A stretch of DNA of 63,316 bases from Lacticaseibacillus pantheris DSM 15945 = JCM 12539 = NBRC 106106 (GCF_001311175.1 NZ_BBAI01000012.1:1-63316), one strand, 5' to 3'; positions 22,996-33,742 are shown, counted from the first letter of the stretch. Notes: a model not told the origin generated them from the letters alone. Translations and numbers: made by a program.

Positions 22996-23360
22996 ATGTT
23001 AGTAAAGTATAAACGCGACTACCAAAAAAAATTGCGATGGGTTTCTTGTCGTTTGAGCCCGATTTGAAGGTGTTGAGTAACCTTCAATCTGAGTTGAAAC
23101 TGTTTGCTGAGGATGCAGGGCACCAGTTGTACCTGTATAAGGACGCGGACAACGACTTTTCTGGTGTAGTGGGTATTGAGGATGGCGATGGCTACGTGCT
23201 GGTTCGTCACCTCCAATTGGCTCCCGCACTGCGCAATCAGGAAACCATCAATACGGTGCTTGATGAGTTAGCGTCCATTGTCGGCGCACGGCGAATTATG
23301 GGTTCATTGGAGACCACGCCGCTGATCATGCGTTGGGAGGAGCACAGAAGGGAACCATAG
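22996..23360 (+). CDS. ribT: RibT-like GNAT protein (frame interrupted)
   Basis: A short GNAT-fold protein (about 121 residues) resembling RibT, whose catalytic role is not settled. It begins MLVKYKRDYQ, then an eight-A run (23024-23031) breaks the frame, then IAMGFLSFEPDLKVLSNLQ. It sits between xerD and scpA, the usual place in Lactobacillaceae. Confidence 0.75.
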
Positions 23361-23363
23361 CGC

Positions 23364-24091
23364 ATGGCGTTAACAATCGTACTGAAAGACTTTGCGGGGC
23401 CACTAGATTTGTTGTGGCACCTCATTAAGCAAGAAAAACTGGATATTTACGACATCCCAATTGCCCAAATTACCGGCCAATATTTAGAGTACCTGCAGGC
23501 AATGCAGGATAACGCACTTGATGTGGCTGGTGATTACTTTGTGATGGCTGCTAGTTTGATGGCCCTGAAGAGCCGGATGCTGCTGCCCGAACCGGAACCT
23601 GAGCCTGGCACTGAGGAACTGGTTGAAGATCCTCGCGCTGAGTTGGTCGAACAGCTCCTTAATTACCAAGTATTTCAGGAAGCTGCTGGCCAGTTGCGTG
23701 ACCTCGAGGTTGAGCGGAGTGCTTCCTTTGCGAAGCCCGCTTCGTTGCCACCGGCCGAGGTTACGGCTCCACTTGCCCCGGGAGCCGTGAAGCTGATTGA
23801 CTTCCAAAGGGCGGTGGCGGACGTTGTGCATCGCGTTCAGCAGCAGGAAACGGCGGTGCGGCACATTGAGCTGAGGCCAGTGCTTCCATTGAGGACACCA
23901 TCGCCGCAATGCTCGGTCAGTTACAACGGTTAGGTGACTGTGACTTTACGAATCTAGTTGATGGCCGGACGGTGGCCGCGGTCATTACGAGCTTTTTGGC
24001 GTTGCTTGAAATGATGAAAACGGACACGGTTGTTTGTACGCAGGCAGGCCCCACTGAACCGATTCACGTTTACTTAAAGGAGGTGGCATAG
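23364..24091 (+). CDS. scpA: Segregation and condensation protein A (frame interrupted)
   Basis: Kleisin subunit that bridges the Smc heads with ScpB. The N-terminal Smc-binding region is clear: [20 protein letters not shown] and [14 protein letters not shown]. An acidic central part ([14 protein letters not shown]) and a C-terminal winged helix follow. One base is missing near 23872; the corrected protein is about 243 residues. It ends two bases before scpB. Confidence 0.92.
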
Positions 24092-24092
24092 C

Positions 24093-24717
24093 TTGCTGGG
24101 AACAATTGAAGCAGTATTATACGCCGCTGGTGAGGACGGCGTGGACTTACATACTCTCGCGGAAATTTTGGGTGTAAGTGTGGCCGCCACCCGGCAGCAG
24201 GTCGCCACGTTGGCAGACCAGATGGCAACGGACGACCAACGCGGATTATTTATCCAGCAGTCGGGCGAACGCTTCTACATGCTCACCAAGCCCGCAGCCG
24301 CGCCGGCACTTAAAAAAATACTTCCAGGGTCCACCCGCGACGGGGCTATCCAAAGCGGCGTTGGAATCCCTGGCTATTATCGCGTACCAACAACCGGTCA
24401 CGCGCATCGATATTGATGAGGTGCGGGGGGTACAAAGTTCCGGCTCGCTACAGACCCTAGTGACCCGACAGCTGGTGGCCGAAGCCGGCCGCAAGGATGC
24501 TCCTGGACGACCCATCATGTACCGCACGACGGAGGTTTTCTTGGACTACTTTGGTCTGGGTAGCTTGGATGACTTACCGCCGCTACCCACCAGCGGGACT
24601 CCGGATCCGGAGACGCTTGACCTGTTTGGCCGGGCTGACATTGACGATGAGGGTGTCGGCGACGCACTAGATACAGAACCGACACCACTGACTACGGAAC
24701 CAACGGAGGATGAATAG
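24093..24717 (+). CDS. scpB: Segregation and condensation protein B (frame interrupted)
   Basis: Winged-helix partner of ScpA in the Smc complex. It starts with TTG at 24093 after AAAGGAGG, reading [17 protein letters not shown]. The family motif [19 protein letters not shown] and [14 protein letters not shown] follow a break in the A run 24312-24318, which seems one base too long. About 208 residues with an acidic tail. Its stop directly abuts the ATG of rluB. Confidence 0.92.
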
Positions 24718-25440
24718 ATGGCTGAACGACTTCAAAAAGTAATTGCTCATGCGGGGGTGGCGTCACGTCGCCACGCCGAGGAACTGATTAGTGCGGGGCA
24801 GGTTACGGTGAACGGGTCCGTAGTCACGACACTTGGTACTCAGGTTGAGCCTGGCGACCAGGTGGCAGTGAATGGCGTGCCTTTGACCAAGGAGAAACTA
24901 CAATACTTCTTGCTGTATAAGCCTCGCGGTGTGATTACTGCCGTCACGGATAATAAGAACCGCAAAGTGGTCACGGATTTCTTCGAGGATGTGCGTGAAC
25001 GCGTGTACCCGGTGGGCCGGTTGGATTACGACACGTCCGGTGCCTTGATTATGACCAACGACGGTGAGTTTGCTAACATGATGATGCATCCGCGGTACCA
25101 CATCGATAAGCGGTACGTGGCTAAGGTGGAAGGAATTCCCACTAACTTGCAATTACAGCCCTTACGTGAGGGTGTCCGGGTCGACGGACGCAAGTTGGCG
25201 CCAGCAAAGGTTAAAGTGCTTTCCCGCGATAATGGCGGCAAGCGCACCGCGATTGTGGAGCTGACTATTCATCAAGGACTGAACCACCAAGTCAAGAAGA
25301 TGTTCAAGCAGGTCGGGTTCCCGGTGATTAAGTTGGCTCGTGAAGCGTTTGGTCCCTTGACGCTCGACGGTATGTCGGCGGGTGATTACCGGAAGCTCAC
25401 CCATCAAGAGGTGGCTCGGCTCAAAGAAATGGCCGAATAG
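24718..25440 (+). CDS. rluB: Ribosomal large subunit pseudouridine synthase B
   Basis: It has an N-terminal S4 RNA-binding domain (LQKVIAHAGVASRRHAEELI) and the RsuA-type catalytic motif GRLDYDTSGALIMTNDG with the nucleophilic aspartate. In B. subtilis the homologue modifies U2633 of 23S rRNA. 240 residues, intact. The start abuts the scpB stop, so translational coupling is likely. Confidence 0.95.
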   Translation: MAERLQKVIAHAGVASRRHAEELISAGQVTVNGSVVTTLGTQVEPGDQVAVNGVPLTKEKLQYFLLYKPRGVITAVTDNKNRKVVTDFFEDVRERVYPVGRLDYDTSGALIMTNDGEFANMMMHPRYHIDKRYVAKVEGIPTNLQLQPLREGVRVDGRKLAPAKVKVLSRDNGGKRTAIVELTIHQGLNHQVKKMFKQVGFPVIKLAREAFGPLTLDGMSAGDYRKLTHQEVARLKEMAE

Positions 25441-25497
25441 GCTTGCATTTGTGGGCAATCGTGTTACTATAAATAAGTAATTAAATAAACTGGTTCG

Positions 25498-25611
25498 TCT
25501 TCAGGGCAGGGTGTAATTCCCGACCGGCGGTGATAGCCCGCTACTCGTCACGTTTGTGGCGACCGACTTGGTGAGATTCCAGGGCCGATAGTATAGTCTA
25601 GATGGAAGAAG
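25498..25611 (+). ncRNA. FMN riboswitch (RFN element)
   Basis: Contains the conserved RFN segments TCAGGGCAGGGTGTAATTCC, GACCGGCGGTGATAGCCCGC, GGTGAGATTCCAGGGCC and GATAGTATAGTCTAGATGG in the right order. The outer stem is TCTTC at 25498-25502 with GAAGA at about 25605-25611. It lies before ribU and is followed by an intrinsic terminator, so FMN should stop transcription. Confidence 0.96.
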
Positions 25612-25644
25612 ATGGGACTCTTTTTGCTGTCCTGACAAAAAGAC

Positions 25645-25672
25645 CCGTCATCCTCGTGGTGACGGTTTTTTT
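25645..25672 (+). terminator. Riboswitch-linked terminator
   Basis: CCGTCA at 25645-25650 pairs with TGACGG at 25660-25665, followed by seven Ts; it sits between the FMN aptamer and ribU. Confidence 0.8.
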
Positions 25673-25724
25673 ATTGGTCAGGATGGGTGGTCTCTCCGGG
25701 ACGAACCGCCTGGAGGTAATTGTT

Positions 25725-26318
25725 TTGACTAATGTTGCAAGTACGCGTGTACACCGTATGGCTGGTATTGCCATATTGGCGGCGTTTGGGTTCGTATTGA
25801 TGAACTTTGAGGTGCCGATCATACCCGCGTTTCCGTTTTTAAAGCTCGATGGTAGTGACGTACCGGTTCTAATCGGCACGCTATTATACGGGCCGGTAGG
25901 TGGTGTCGGGGTGGCGTTTTTACGTAGTCTGGTCCACTTTGTGATTACCGGTGGGGGTGCGGTGAACTTGGTGGGTGACTTTGCCGCTTTTCTGGCCAGT
26001 TGCTCGCTCGCACTGCCGGTGGGACTGGCCGTTAAAAAGCAGTTTAGCTGGCGCCGGCTCTTGGCTGGTTTGGGTGTCGGGGTGATCATGCTGACCATCG
26101 TGATGTCCGTGGTCAATTACTTCGTGTTGATTCCGGTTTACATGGCGGTGCTCAACTTCAAACTCGGTGTCAGTTTGGCACAGTACGTTGTCGCGGGCGT
26201 AGTACCGTTTAACCTAATTAAGGGGGTACTACTCGCGGTGCTGACTGCGATTATTGCCCGTGCTCTGGGCGGTTGGATTCAGCATAACCGTCAAAACGGG
26301 ACCAAACAAGGTAATTAG
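25725..26318 (+). CDS. ribU: Riboflavin ECF transporter S component
   Basis: Substrate-binding membrane subunit of the energy-coupling-factor riboflavin transporter. About six hydrophobic segments span 197 residues, with the RibU-like MNFEVPIIPAFPFLKLDGSD. The start is TTG at 25725 after CTGGAGG, placed after the riboswitch terminator; longer in-frame starts would lie inside the regulatory RNA. Regulation by FMN follows from the upstream riboswitch. Confidence 0.93.
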   Translation: MTNVASTRVHRMAGIAILAAFGFVLMNFEVPIIPAFPFLKLDGSDVPVLIGTLLYGPVGGVGVAFLRSLVHFVITGGGAVNLVGDFAAFLASCSLALPVGLAVKKQFSWRRLLAGLGVGVIMLTIVMSVVNYFVLIPVYMAVLNFKLGVSLAQYVVAGVVPFNLIKGVLLAVLTAIIARALGGWIQHNRQNGTKQGN

Positions 26319-26346
26319 CAGGTTCTAAAATCTTAATACTAAGCTT

Positions 26347-26374
26347 AGGGACGGCCATGGCCGCCCCTTTTTTT
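26347..26374 (+). terminator. Terminator after ribU
   Basis: AGGGACGGCCATGGCCGCCCCT forms a near-palindromic stem followed by TTTTTTT. Confidence 0.75.
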
Positions 26375-26468
26375 GCGGTTGCAAGTGTTGCAGGTGCATC
26401 CCGCTGTACTCTGTGAAGCAAAGCAACATTTACGTTATACTGGTTGCATACGTGAGGAGGACAAGGCA

Positions 26469-27470
26469 ATGCTAGCGGATTATCTCATCCAGTTTTTTTT
26501 GGGCCAGAACCGCGACGGCCGCTGTCGGTGCTGGGGTTACTGACGGGAAAGAAAACCATCTCGACGCTGTATGCGGCGTTGCAAACCGAACAGTTGCAGT
26601 GGCTAGCGTTGATGCCGCAACTACGGCGCGATGACTTTTTGACGTCTGTGGCCCAAATGCGCCGGCATGGTTGGCTTGAGCTGGTTGACAAAGATGTTAG
26701 GCTGACTGCGGCTGGTACTAGGCAGCGAGAACTGGTGAGCACCACGCATCCGTTACCCCGTCATTACGATTTTCGGCTCAATCCGAGCGGCCTGAGCACC
26801 CGATTATTTTTAGCGGTCCAAGTGATCTCGGAGGCCACCTTTGCGAATAATACATACGTCCCCGTGGTTGCGGATTGGTCCGTTCAGCACTGGGTGAAGT
26901 CGTGGTATCGTCACCATGGTCGCGACCATCAGGCGGTGGTGCAAGACCTGATTACAGCCTTTAATTTTTTTGCCATCCGACACGGCCGATTTTCTAGCGG
27001 CCCGGTTGGTGGGGCACGGCTATGCCGGTTCGGTGGACCTGGTGGCTGACGAGTGGGGATGGCAGTTATTGGATGCTATGGGTAGCCTTGCGCACGTAAT
27101 CGGCGACCATGAGTCCGCCATGACGGCGTTGTTTCAACTTTGGGGTGGTCCCGTGAATCCATTGCCCGCACTTGGTCAAAAGAGTTTAGAATTAGTGAAT
27201 CAAGGCATGAGCGTTGCAGAAATCGCGCAGCGGATGCGACGTAAAGAGAGCACCGTTAACGAACACATACAAGCCGCTGCTATTTGGGGTATGCCCGTTA
27301 ATCTGCGCGTGTTGTTACCCACGGGTATGCACGGTGCGCTGGTTGCGGCCTGGGACGCGGGTCTACGCGATTACCGGGACATCCAGGCGCGGGTTCCGGA
27401 CGCCTCATTTTTGCAAGTGCGATTGGTGCAAGTGGAATGCATTAGGAAGGAACAGGCACATGGGGATTGA
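26469..27470 (+). CDS. YpbB-like helix-turn-helix protein (two frame breaks)
   Basis: Matches the position and character of YpbB, the protein encoded immediately upstream of recQ in many Firmicutes. The C-terminal helix-turn-helix is visible in GMSVAEIAQRMRRKESTVNE, which resembles the RQC/HTH segment of RecQ proteins. The frame breaks in T runs at 26493-26500 and 26965-26971; correction gives about 333 residues. The stop lies 11 bases inside recQ, so the two are coupled and may act together. Confidence 0.75.
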
Positions 27471-28914
27471 ACAGGCTGATATTGAGACGGCGCTACACAA
27501 TTTAGGCTTTGACGATTTTCGTCCCGGACAGCGGGAGATTATTAGTGCCGTGGTCGCGGGGCACAATATGCTGGGGGTTCTGCCGACGGGTAGCGGAAAA
27601 ACTTTGTGCTACCAACTACCGGGCAGACTGTTAGGCGGTTTAACGGTCGTTGTTGAACCGTTGCTGGCGTTGATGCGCGATCAGGTTGCGCGGCTACAAG
27701 CGGCAGGTGAACGGCGCGTGGTCGCGTTGAACTCCAGCCTGGACCCGCATGATTTTAACGAGGTGCTCCGCGACCTAGACCGGTGCCGTTTTCTATTTAT
27801 CGCACCCGAAATGCTACAGCGGCCGGAGATACAGCGACGTCTACAGGCACTTGCCATCAGCTTGTTTGTGGTGGATGAGGCGCACTGTATTTCGCAGTGG
27901 GGCCCAGACTTTCGACCTGCCTATTTACGTCTAGGCGCCGTCATCGACCGGGTGCAGCCGGCTTCCGTACTGGCATTGACGGCCACCGCCCCGCGCCAGG
28001 TACAGGAGGATATCGTTCAGCAATTACATATGCCCAGCGCGCGGACTTATATCGGCTCCGTTAACCGCCCCAACCTCTTTTTAGGGGTGGAGCAGGTACT
28101 GAACCCGCAAGCAAAGTTTGCCCGCCTCGTTGAGCTCCTAGATAGTGTCTCCGGGCCGACTTTGGTTTATTGCGGTACAAAGTTGCAGGCAGAGGAGGTC
28201 GCTGGTCGCATCACCACCGCTACGGGTCGGGCGGCAGCGTTCTATCATGCCGGTCTGGACGCCCACAGCCGGACGCTCCGCGAGCGCCAATTCATTGAGG
28301 GGGATTTAGACGTACTTTGCGCCACCAGCGCCTTTGGGATGGGTGTTGATAAACCGGACGTACGGCTCGTCGTACACCTCTTTGTGCCGGAGTCATTAGA
28401 AGATTACTCACAGGCGATTGGTCGCGCCGGTCGGGATGGGCAACGGAGTGTCACCGTACTCCTATTAACCCCTAAGGATTTGGCGACGGCTCGCCAACAC
28501 GCTGAGGCTATGCCGGAACGCGAAACAATCGAGAGTGTTTATGCCCAACCGCAGGCGTTCGTGGGGATGGATGACAACCAGGTACAACTTATTCTGGCAT
28601 ACCAGCACCTCGGCTTTGCGGCTGAGCAGGTTTGGCAACAATTGCGGGATCGGCAGACCGAAAGCGTGGCCGGGTTTAGCGCGATGGTTGCATTCATTGA
28701 TGACCAACGGTGTCACCGATCCGTGTGGCTCCGGCATTTTGACAGCCCCGGTGTCGAGCACGATGCGATGTGGTGTTGTGGCCCGGTCACGGCGCAAGTG
28801 GTCGCAGCAATGGATAGCCACGGTTCACCCGCAATGAACACAAGCCGACAAATTACCAATTGGCGTGCAGTATTTCGGCACATTTTTAACGTTGACGGCC
28901 AGGTGGGCGAATAA
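27460..28914 (+). CDS. recQ: ATP-dependent DNA helicase RecQ
   Basis: Superfamily 2 helicase. Visible motifs are the Q-motif region FRPGQREII, motif I LPTGSGKTLCYQ, motif II VVDEAHCISQWG, motif III ALTATA, and motifs V and VI as ATSAFGMGVDKPDVR and QAIGRAGRDG. At 484 residues it is the short Lactobacillales form with a reduced C-terminal region, fitting the idea that the RQC-like part is encoded upstream. Start ATG at 27460. Confidence 0.93.
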   Translation: MGIEQADIETALHNLGFDDFRPGQREIISAVVAGHNMLGVLPTGSGKTLCYQLPGRLLGGLTVVVEPLLALMRDQVARLQAAGERRVVALNSSLDPHDFNEVLRDLDRCRFLFIAPEMLQRPEIQRRLQALAISLFVVDEAHCISQWGPDFRPAYLRLGAVIDRVQPASVLALTATAPRQVQEDIVQQLHMPSARTYIGSVNRPNLFLGVEQVLNPQAKFARLVELLDSVSGPTLVYCGTKLQAEEVAGRITTATGRAAAFYHAGLDAHSRTLRERQFIEGDLDVLCATSAFGMGVDKPDVRLVVHLFVPESLEDYSQAIGRAGRDGQRSVTVLLLTPKDLATARQHAEAMPERETIESVYAQPQAFVGMDDNQVQLILAYQHLGFAAEQVWQQLRDRQTESVAGFSAMVAFIDDQRCHRSVWLRHFDSPGVEHDAMWCCGPVTAQVVAAMDSHGSPAMNTSRQITNWRAVFRHIFNVDGQVGE

Positions 28915-28962
28915 ACTGTGTTAAAATGACTATAACAGTGATAAAAAGAGGAGGCGGTGACC

Positions 28963-29595
28963 GTGGCCCAGACCCCAAAGGATGAGCACGATAACCAGCA
29001 AAACCAACCCCAAGAACCTTGGAACACCAAATTTGACGACGATTTAGACGATGACGGTAACTACTCGCGCGTAAAAAAAACGCCGGCGCAGTCACGGCAA
29101 TTCAGTTCTAACGTGGTCAATTACCGTTGGTTTAATTGTAATTCTATTGGTACCCATCATCTGGCTAGCGTGGATAAACGCATGCAGAACTCGGCTGATA
29201 CTCAGGAATCTAGTAGTGTGGCCGTGTCGTCCAGTGCTAAGGCAAAGCGTAGTAGTTCCGCCAAAGCCGCGAGCGAGGCTAAGGCCAGCAGTAAGGCTGC
29301 GTCAAAGAGTAGCAGTGCTAAGAAGGCCAGTGTTGCTAAGGCAAGCAGTAAATCGGCGGCAAAGGGTTCGTCAACTAGTGCATCGGCTAGCGAGTCGAGT
29401 ACCGCTGAAAGCAGTAGTAGTAGTGCCGAATCAAGCAGTGCTAGCAGTGCGGCCGGTACTTACACGGTTCAATCTGGCGATAACCTTTACCGGATCGCGG
29501 TTAATCACGGGATGAGCTTATCCGAAATTCAGGAGTTGAACGGGATGGGCTCGAGCACCAGCGTCACGCCGGGGCAAACACTGAAGGTAAAGTAG
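28963..29595 (+). CDS. LysM-domain membrane protein, YpbE-like (two compensating frame breaks)
   Basis: An acidic cytoplasmic N-terminus is followed by one membrane segment (TVGLIVILLVPIIWLAW), a long Ser/Ala/Lys-rich extracellular linker and a C-terminal LysM domain (YTVQSGDNLYRIAVNHGMSL). LysM binds peptidoglycan, so the protein is likely anchored in the membrane and wall. Start GTG at 28963 fits AGAGGAGG better than 28957. The membrane segment is out of frame with both ends: a break in the A run 29073-29080 and another near 29175 cancel each other. No stop appears without correction, but the segment would be lost. Confidence 0.8.
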   Translation: MAQTPKDEHDNQQNQPQEPWNTKFDDDLDDDGNYSRVKKTPAQSRQFSSNVVNYRWFNCNSIGTHHLASVDKRMQNSADTQESSSVAVSSSAKAKRSSSAKAASEAKASSKAASKSSSAKKASVAKASSKSAAKGSSTSASASESSTAESSSSSAESSSASSAAGTYTVQSGDNLYRIAVNHGMSLSEIQELNGMGSSTSVTPGQTLKVK

Positions 29596-29627
29596 CCCGT
29601 AGTTGTAAGTTCACAAAGAGGCTCAGT

Positions 29628-29659
29628 TGGGCCGTGGCAATGATGCCTCGGCCCATTTA
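29628..29659 (+). terminator. Probable terminator between the LysM gene and cmk
   Basis: TGGGCCG at 29628-29634 pairs with CGGCCCA at 29649-29655, then TTTAT. Moderate strength. Confidence 0.5.
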
Positions 29660-29695
29660 TATGGCTAAATCAGTTGAAGGAGAATCAGGATATAC

Positions 29696-30373
29696 ATGCA
29701 GATTGCGATTGACGGCCCGGCCAGTGCGGGTAAGAGTACCATTGCGAAGTTAGTGGCCACTAAGTTGGGGTACGTGTACTGTGACACGGGGGCAATGTAC
29801 CGAACGGTGACATTGATGGCTTTACGTGCGGGAATTGATGTTCACGATGCTGATGCGATTACGGCGCGGTTGCCGGAATTACGCATTGATTTCCGTCCCA
29901 CTGCTGATGGGCAACAAGTTCTGATGAACGGTGACGACGTTTCTTTGGCCATCCGGCAGGAAGATGTCACCAATAATGCGAGTGCGGTGTCCGCTATTCC
30001 CGCAGTCCGGGCAGACCTCACGCAACGGCAACGCGACATTGCCGCCGCAGGAAACATCGTGATGGACGGCCGGGACATTGGGACAACCGTGCTACCGGAC
30101 GCGGAACTGAAGGTGTTCATGGTCGCCAGTGTAGAGGAGCGGGCCCGGCGTCGTTTCTTGGACAACCAAGCCAAGGGCATTGACGTGCCCGTAGAGGTCC
30201 TTGAGCAGGAAATAGCCGCGCGTGACCATAAAGATTCAACGCGAGCAACGTCCCCGTTGAAGCAGGCGGACGATGCTGTGCGCATTGACACCACCCATAT
30301 GTCGATTGATGAAGTGGTGACCGAGATTTTGCTCCTACACGATGACCGCGAGCAGACTGCAGCCACTAAATAA
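29696..30373 (+). CDS. cmk: Cytidylate kinase
   Basis: Phosphorylates CMP and dCMP. The P-loop is IDGPASAGKST; the family segment YCDTGAMYRTVT and MDGRDIGTTVLP are present. 225 residues, normal. GAAGGAG lies upstream. It precedes rpsA, the usual cmk-rpsA pairing. Confidence 0.97.
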   Translation: MQIAIDGPASAGKSTIAKLVATKLGYVYCDTGAMYRTVTLMALRAGIDVHDADAITARLPELRIDFRPTADGQQVLMNGDDVSLAIRQEDVTNNASAVSAIPAVRADLTQRQRDIAAAGNIVMDGRDIGTTVLPDAELKVFMVASVEERARRRFLDNQAKGIDVPVEVLEQEIAARDHKDSTRATSPLKQADDAVRIDTTHMSIDEVVTEILLLHDDREQTAATK

Positions 30374-30492
30374 CTAGGTTGTACAAGTTTAAAAACGCGA
30401 ATTGAAAAACTATGATTGAAAAGTTGGCAAAAGTGCCGCGTATCATGTATACTGGCATTTGATGATAGTCGTTAAGGAGGATTTTTTTTGGC

Positions 30493-31778
30493 ATGAGTGA
30501 AAACAGCGTAAACCCAGAAACCATGGCGGACGCCCTGAACAGCGTTCAAACGGTCAATGTTGGTGATACCGTTAAGGGTGAAGTCCTGGCAATTGAGGAC
30601 AAGCAACTAACGGTCGGCATCCAAGGTACCGGCGTGGAAGGGGTTGTGCCACTTAAAGAATTAAGTACCCAGCCAATCGAAGATATCCACGAAGTTGCCC
30701 AGGTTGGCGACGTGATGGATCTGGTTATTATTAGCAAGATTGGTAAGGACAAGGAAAACGGGCAGTTCCTGCTTTCCAAGCGTCGCCTCGAATCAAAGAA
30801 GGTTTGGGACGAACTGAAGGCGAAGTCTGACGCAGGTGAAAACATTACCGCCCCTGTTACTTCTGTAGTAAAGGGTGGTCTGGTTGTTAACGCCGGTGTC
30901 CGTGGCTTTGTGCCAGCATCGATGGTCGCTGATCACTTTGTCGAAGACTCAAGCAGTACCAAGGTCAGGAACTCGAATTCAAGATTATTGAAATCGAACC
31001 CCTGGACAACCGTTTGATTTTGTCACACCGTGCCGTACTTGAAGCACAGAAGGCCGAAGCTCGTGAAGAAATCTTCGCTAAGATTCAGCCTGGTGATGTC
31101 CTCGACGGTAAGGTTGCTCGTCTGACGAACTTTGGTGCCTTCGTTGACTTGGGTGGTGTTGATGGTCTGGTGCACGTTTCCCAGATTTCTTTTGACCACG
31201 TTGACAAGCCAAGTGATGTTCTGAAGGTCGGCCAGGACGTTAAGGTTAAGGTGCTGAACCTGGACCCAGAACGTAACCGTATCAGCTTGTCCATCAAGGA
31301 CACGCTGCCAGAACCTTGGGATGGTATCGAAGACAAGGCTCCAGTCGATGCAGTCCTGACTGGTACTGTTCGTCGCCTGACTAACTTTGGTGCATTTGTT
31401 GAAGTGCTGCCTGGTGTTGAGGGTCTGGTACACATTTCCCAGATTTCCCACGAACACATTGGTACTCCAGCTGACGTGCTGAAGGAAGGCCAAGAAGTGC
31501 AGGTCAAGGTTCTGTCTGTTGACCCATCAGCACACCGTCTTGGTTTGTCCATCAAGGCCCTGACTGAAGCCCCAGAGGGTGCTGCTGAAGAAGACAACAG
31601 CAACAACAGTCGTCCTCGTCGTAGCAACAACAATGGTGGCAACAACCGTGGTCGTCGTAACGGCGGTAACGGTGGTCGTACTAGCATTCCTGCTGAATAC
31701 CAGCAGGACGACTCTGGCTTCTCTTTGGGTGACATCTTGGGTGATGCCCTTAAGGATGCTGGTCAGGACGACAAGTAA
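30493..31778 (+). CDS. rpsA: 30S ribosomal protein S1 (frame interrupted)
   Basis: Four S1 domains; the third and fourth show the repeated phrase VARLTNFGAFVDLGGVDGLV and its relative, then VHISQISHEHIGTP. The C-terminal tail is rich in Asn, Arg and Gly (RPRRSNNNGGNNRGRRN), common in lactobacilli. AAGGAGG precedes the ATG at 30493. One T is missing near 30949, and after correction the protein has about 428 residues. Codon use is highly biased, as for an abundant protein. Confidence 0.93.
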
Positions 31779-31802
31779 TTCCTTTCAACAAATTAGTTAC
31801 TG

Positions 31803-31835
31803 GAAAACGTTGGGCCAACGGCTCAGCGTTTTTTG
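31803..31835 (+). terminator. Terminator after rpsA
   Basis: AAAACGTTGGGCC and GGCTCAGCGTTTTTT form a stem with mismatches around AAC, ending in a T run. Confidence 0.7.
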
Positions 31836-31848
31836 ATAGGAGGGCAAC

Positions 31849-33156
31849 ATGACTATTCCCACATTAGCAATTGTTGGGCGCCCCAACGTGGGTAAATCAA
31901 CGATTTTTAATCGCATCGTGGGTACCAGGCAGGCCATTGTTGAGGATACCCCTGGTGTTACGCGGGACCGTCTGTATGGGCGTGCCACGTGGCTCACACG
32001 TGAATTTGCCGTTATCGATACCGGTGGTATTGATATGGGCGATGAGCCCTTGGTTCAACAAATCACCCAGCAGGCCGAAATTGCGATTGATGAAGCGGAC
32101 GTGATTCTGTTCTTGGTGAACGTCGAGAATGGTGTGACTGATGCCGACGAACGGGTCGCACAGATTCTTTATCGTGCCGACAAGCCGGTGATTCTAGCGG
32201 TTAATAAGGTCGACAACCCCGAACGGCGCAACGACGTCTTTGACTATTACAGTCTCGGCTTTGGCGAACCACTGCCGCTGTCTGGTACGCACGGGTTGGG
32301 CTTGGGGGACGTCTTGGACGCCGTCCTGGCTGCTTTCCCTGATGACCAGGCGGATGCCGAGGATGATAGCGTTAAGTTTTCCCTGATTGGGCGGCCCAAC
32401 GTGGGCAAGTCCTCACTGGTGAACGCCATTTTGGGCGAAAACCGCGTGATTGTGTCCAACATTGAGGGGACCACCCGTGACGCCATCGATACCCACTTTG
32501 AGGCACTCGGGACCGAATTTACCATGATTGACACTGCCGGTTTGCGTAAGCGTGGCAAGGTGTACGAAAACACCGAGAAGTACGCCGTGTTGCGCGCCAT
32601 GCGTGCCATTGATCGGTCAGACGTGGTTCTGATGGTGCTCAACGCCGAGGAGGGCATCCGCGAGCAGGATAAACGTGTGGCGGGCTACGCGCACGAGGCC
32701 GGTCGTGGGATTGTCATTGTGGTCAACAAGTGGGACACCTTGGACAAGGATATGCACACGATGCAGGACTTTGAGAACCACGTCCGCGACCAGTTCCAAT
32801 ATTTGGATTATGCGCCCATTGTGTTCGTATCGGCGAAGACTAAACAACGCCTAGACCAATTACCACGGTTAATCATGCAGGTGGCTGAAAATCAGTCCCG
32901 CCGCATTCAAAGTAGCGTGCTGAATGACGTCATTAATGAGGCCATTACGGTCACGCCCACGCCAACCATTAACGGCAAGCGGTTGCGTATTTACTACATG
33001 ACGCAGGTTTCCATCAAGCCACCAACGTTTATCGTGTTTGTAAATGACGTAGAATTACTACATTTTTCCTATCAGCGGTTTATCATTAACCGGTTAAGGG
33101 AAACGTTTGATTTCGAAGGTACACCAATTCATTTAATTGCACGGAGGCGTCAATAA
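31849..33156 (+). CDS. der: Ribosome biogenesis GTPase Der (EngA)
   Basis: Tandem-GTPase 50S assembly factor. Two P-loops are present, GRPNVGKST near residue 9 and GRPNVGKSS near residue 183, with [16 protein letters not shown] and NKWD and a KH-like C-terminal domain. 435 residues, intact. AGGAGGGCAAC precedes the ATG. Confidence 0.98.
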   Translation: MTIPTLAIVGRPNVGKSTIFNRIVGTRQAIVEDTPGVTRDRLYGRATWLTREFAVIDTGGIDMGDEPLVQQITQQAEIAIDEADVILFLVNVENGVTDADERVAQILYRADKPVILAVNKVDNPERRNDVFDYYSLGFGEPLPLSGTHGLGLGDVLDAVLAAFPDDQADAEDDSVKFSLIGRPNVGKSSLVNAILGENRVIVSNIEGTTRDAIDTHFEALGTEFTMIDTAGLRKRGKVYENTEKYAVLRAMRAIDRSDVVLMVLNAEEGIREQDKRVAGYAHEAGRGIVIVVNKWDTLDKDMHTMQDFENHVRDQFQYLDYAPIVFVSAKTKQRLDQLPRLIMQVAENQSRRIQSSVLNDVINEAITVTPTPTINGKRLRIYYMTQVSIKPPTFIVFVNDVELLHFSYQRFIINRLRETFDFEGTPIHLIARRRQ

Positions 33157-33248
33157 CAGTTGGTTGACGGGAACTTACGCCTTATTGTGAATAATTTTAT
33201 GACTAGGATGTTAAATATAACAATTTTTAGCTAAAAACGCGAAAACGC

Positions 33249-33277
33249 TTGGCAGAACGCCTTTTCCATGCTATATT
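33249..33277 (+). promoter_or_regulatory. hup promoter
   Basis: TTGGCA at 33249-33254, 17 bases, then TATATT at 33272-33277, placing the start about 105 bases before the hup ATG and giving a long leader. No other gene is seen in 33157-33388. Confidence 0.65.
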
Positions 33278-33388
33278 TACGTGTGAAATAGTGTTGCTTA
33301 GGTGCTCATTATTTCCTCATTCTTAAACCACTAATACGGTGGATTTTGTAGTTAGAATAACTAACTGCATCACGGAGGTGAAATACAC

Positions 33389-33664
33389 ATGGCAAACAAA
33401 GCAGAACTTATCGACAGCGTTGCATCCGCAACTGGCTTGACTAAGAAGGACGCTACGGCCGCTGTTGACGCAGTGTTCGGTTCTATCCAGGATAGTCTGG
33501 CTAAGGGCGACAAGGTCCAGTTGATCGGTTTCGGTAACTTTGAGGTCCGCGCACGTGCTGCCCGTAAGGGTCGCAACCCGCAGACTGGCGCTGAAATCCA
33601 GATCCCTGCATCCAAGGTACCAGCATTCAAGCCTGGTAAGGCCTTGAAGGACGCCGTTAAGTAA
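33389..33664 (+). CDS. hup: DNA-binding protein HU
   Basis: Nucleoid protein of 91 residues, starting [20 protein letters not shown] and carrying the DNA-binding arm motif [14 protein letters not shown]. Strong CGGAGGTG site. Highly biased codons. Monocistronic by its promoter and terminator. Confidence 0.98.
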   Translation: MANKAELIDSVASATGLTKKDATAAVDAVFGSIQDSLAKGDKVQLIGFGNFEVRARAARKGRNPQTGAEIQIPASKVPAFKPGKALKDAVK

Positions 33665-33691
33665 TTAACGGAGATGCAATAGTACTTAGAG

Positions 33692-33730
33692 AGGCTGAGC
33701 CCAAAGCGATTTGGGCTCGGCTTTTCTTTT
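33692..33730 (+). terminator. Strong terminator after hup
   Basis: AGGCTGAGCCCAAA at 33692-33705 pairs with TTTGGGCTCGGCTT at 33710-33723, followed by TTCTTTT. Confidence 0.85.
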
Positions 33731-33742
33731 GGAGAGAGCGGA

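Noticed and set aside
33240..33262. Catabolite-response (cre) site in the hup promoter
   Set aside because: AAAACGCTTGGCA resembles the core but fails several consensus positions.
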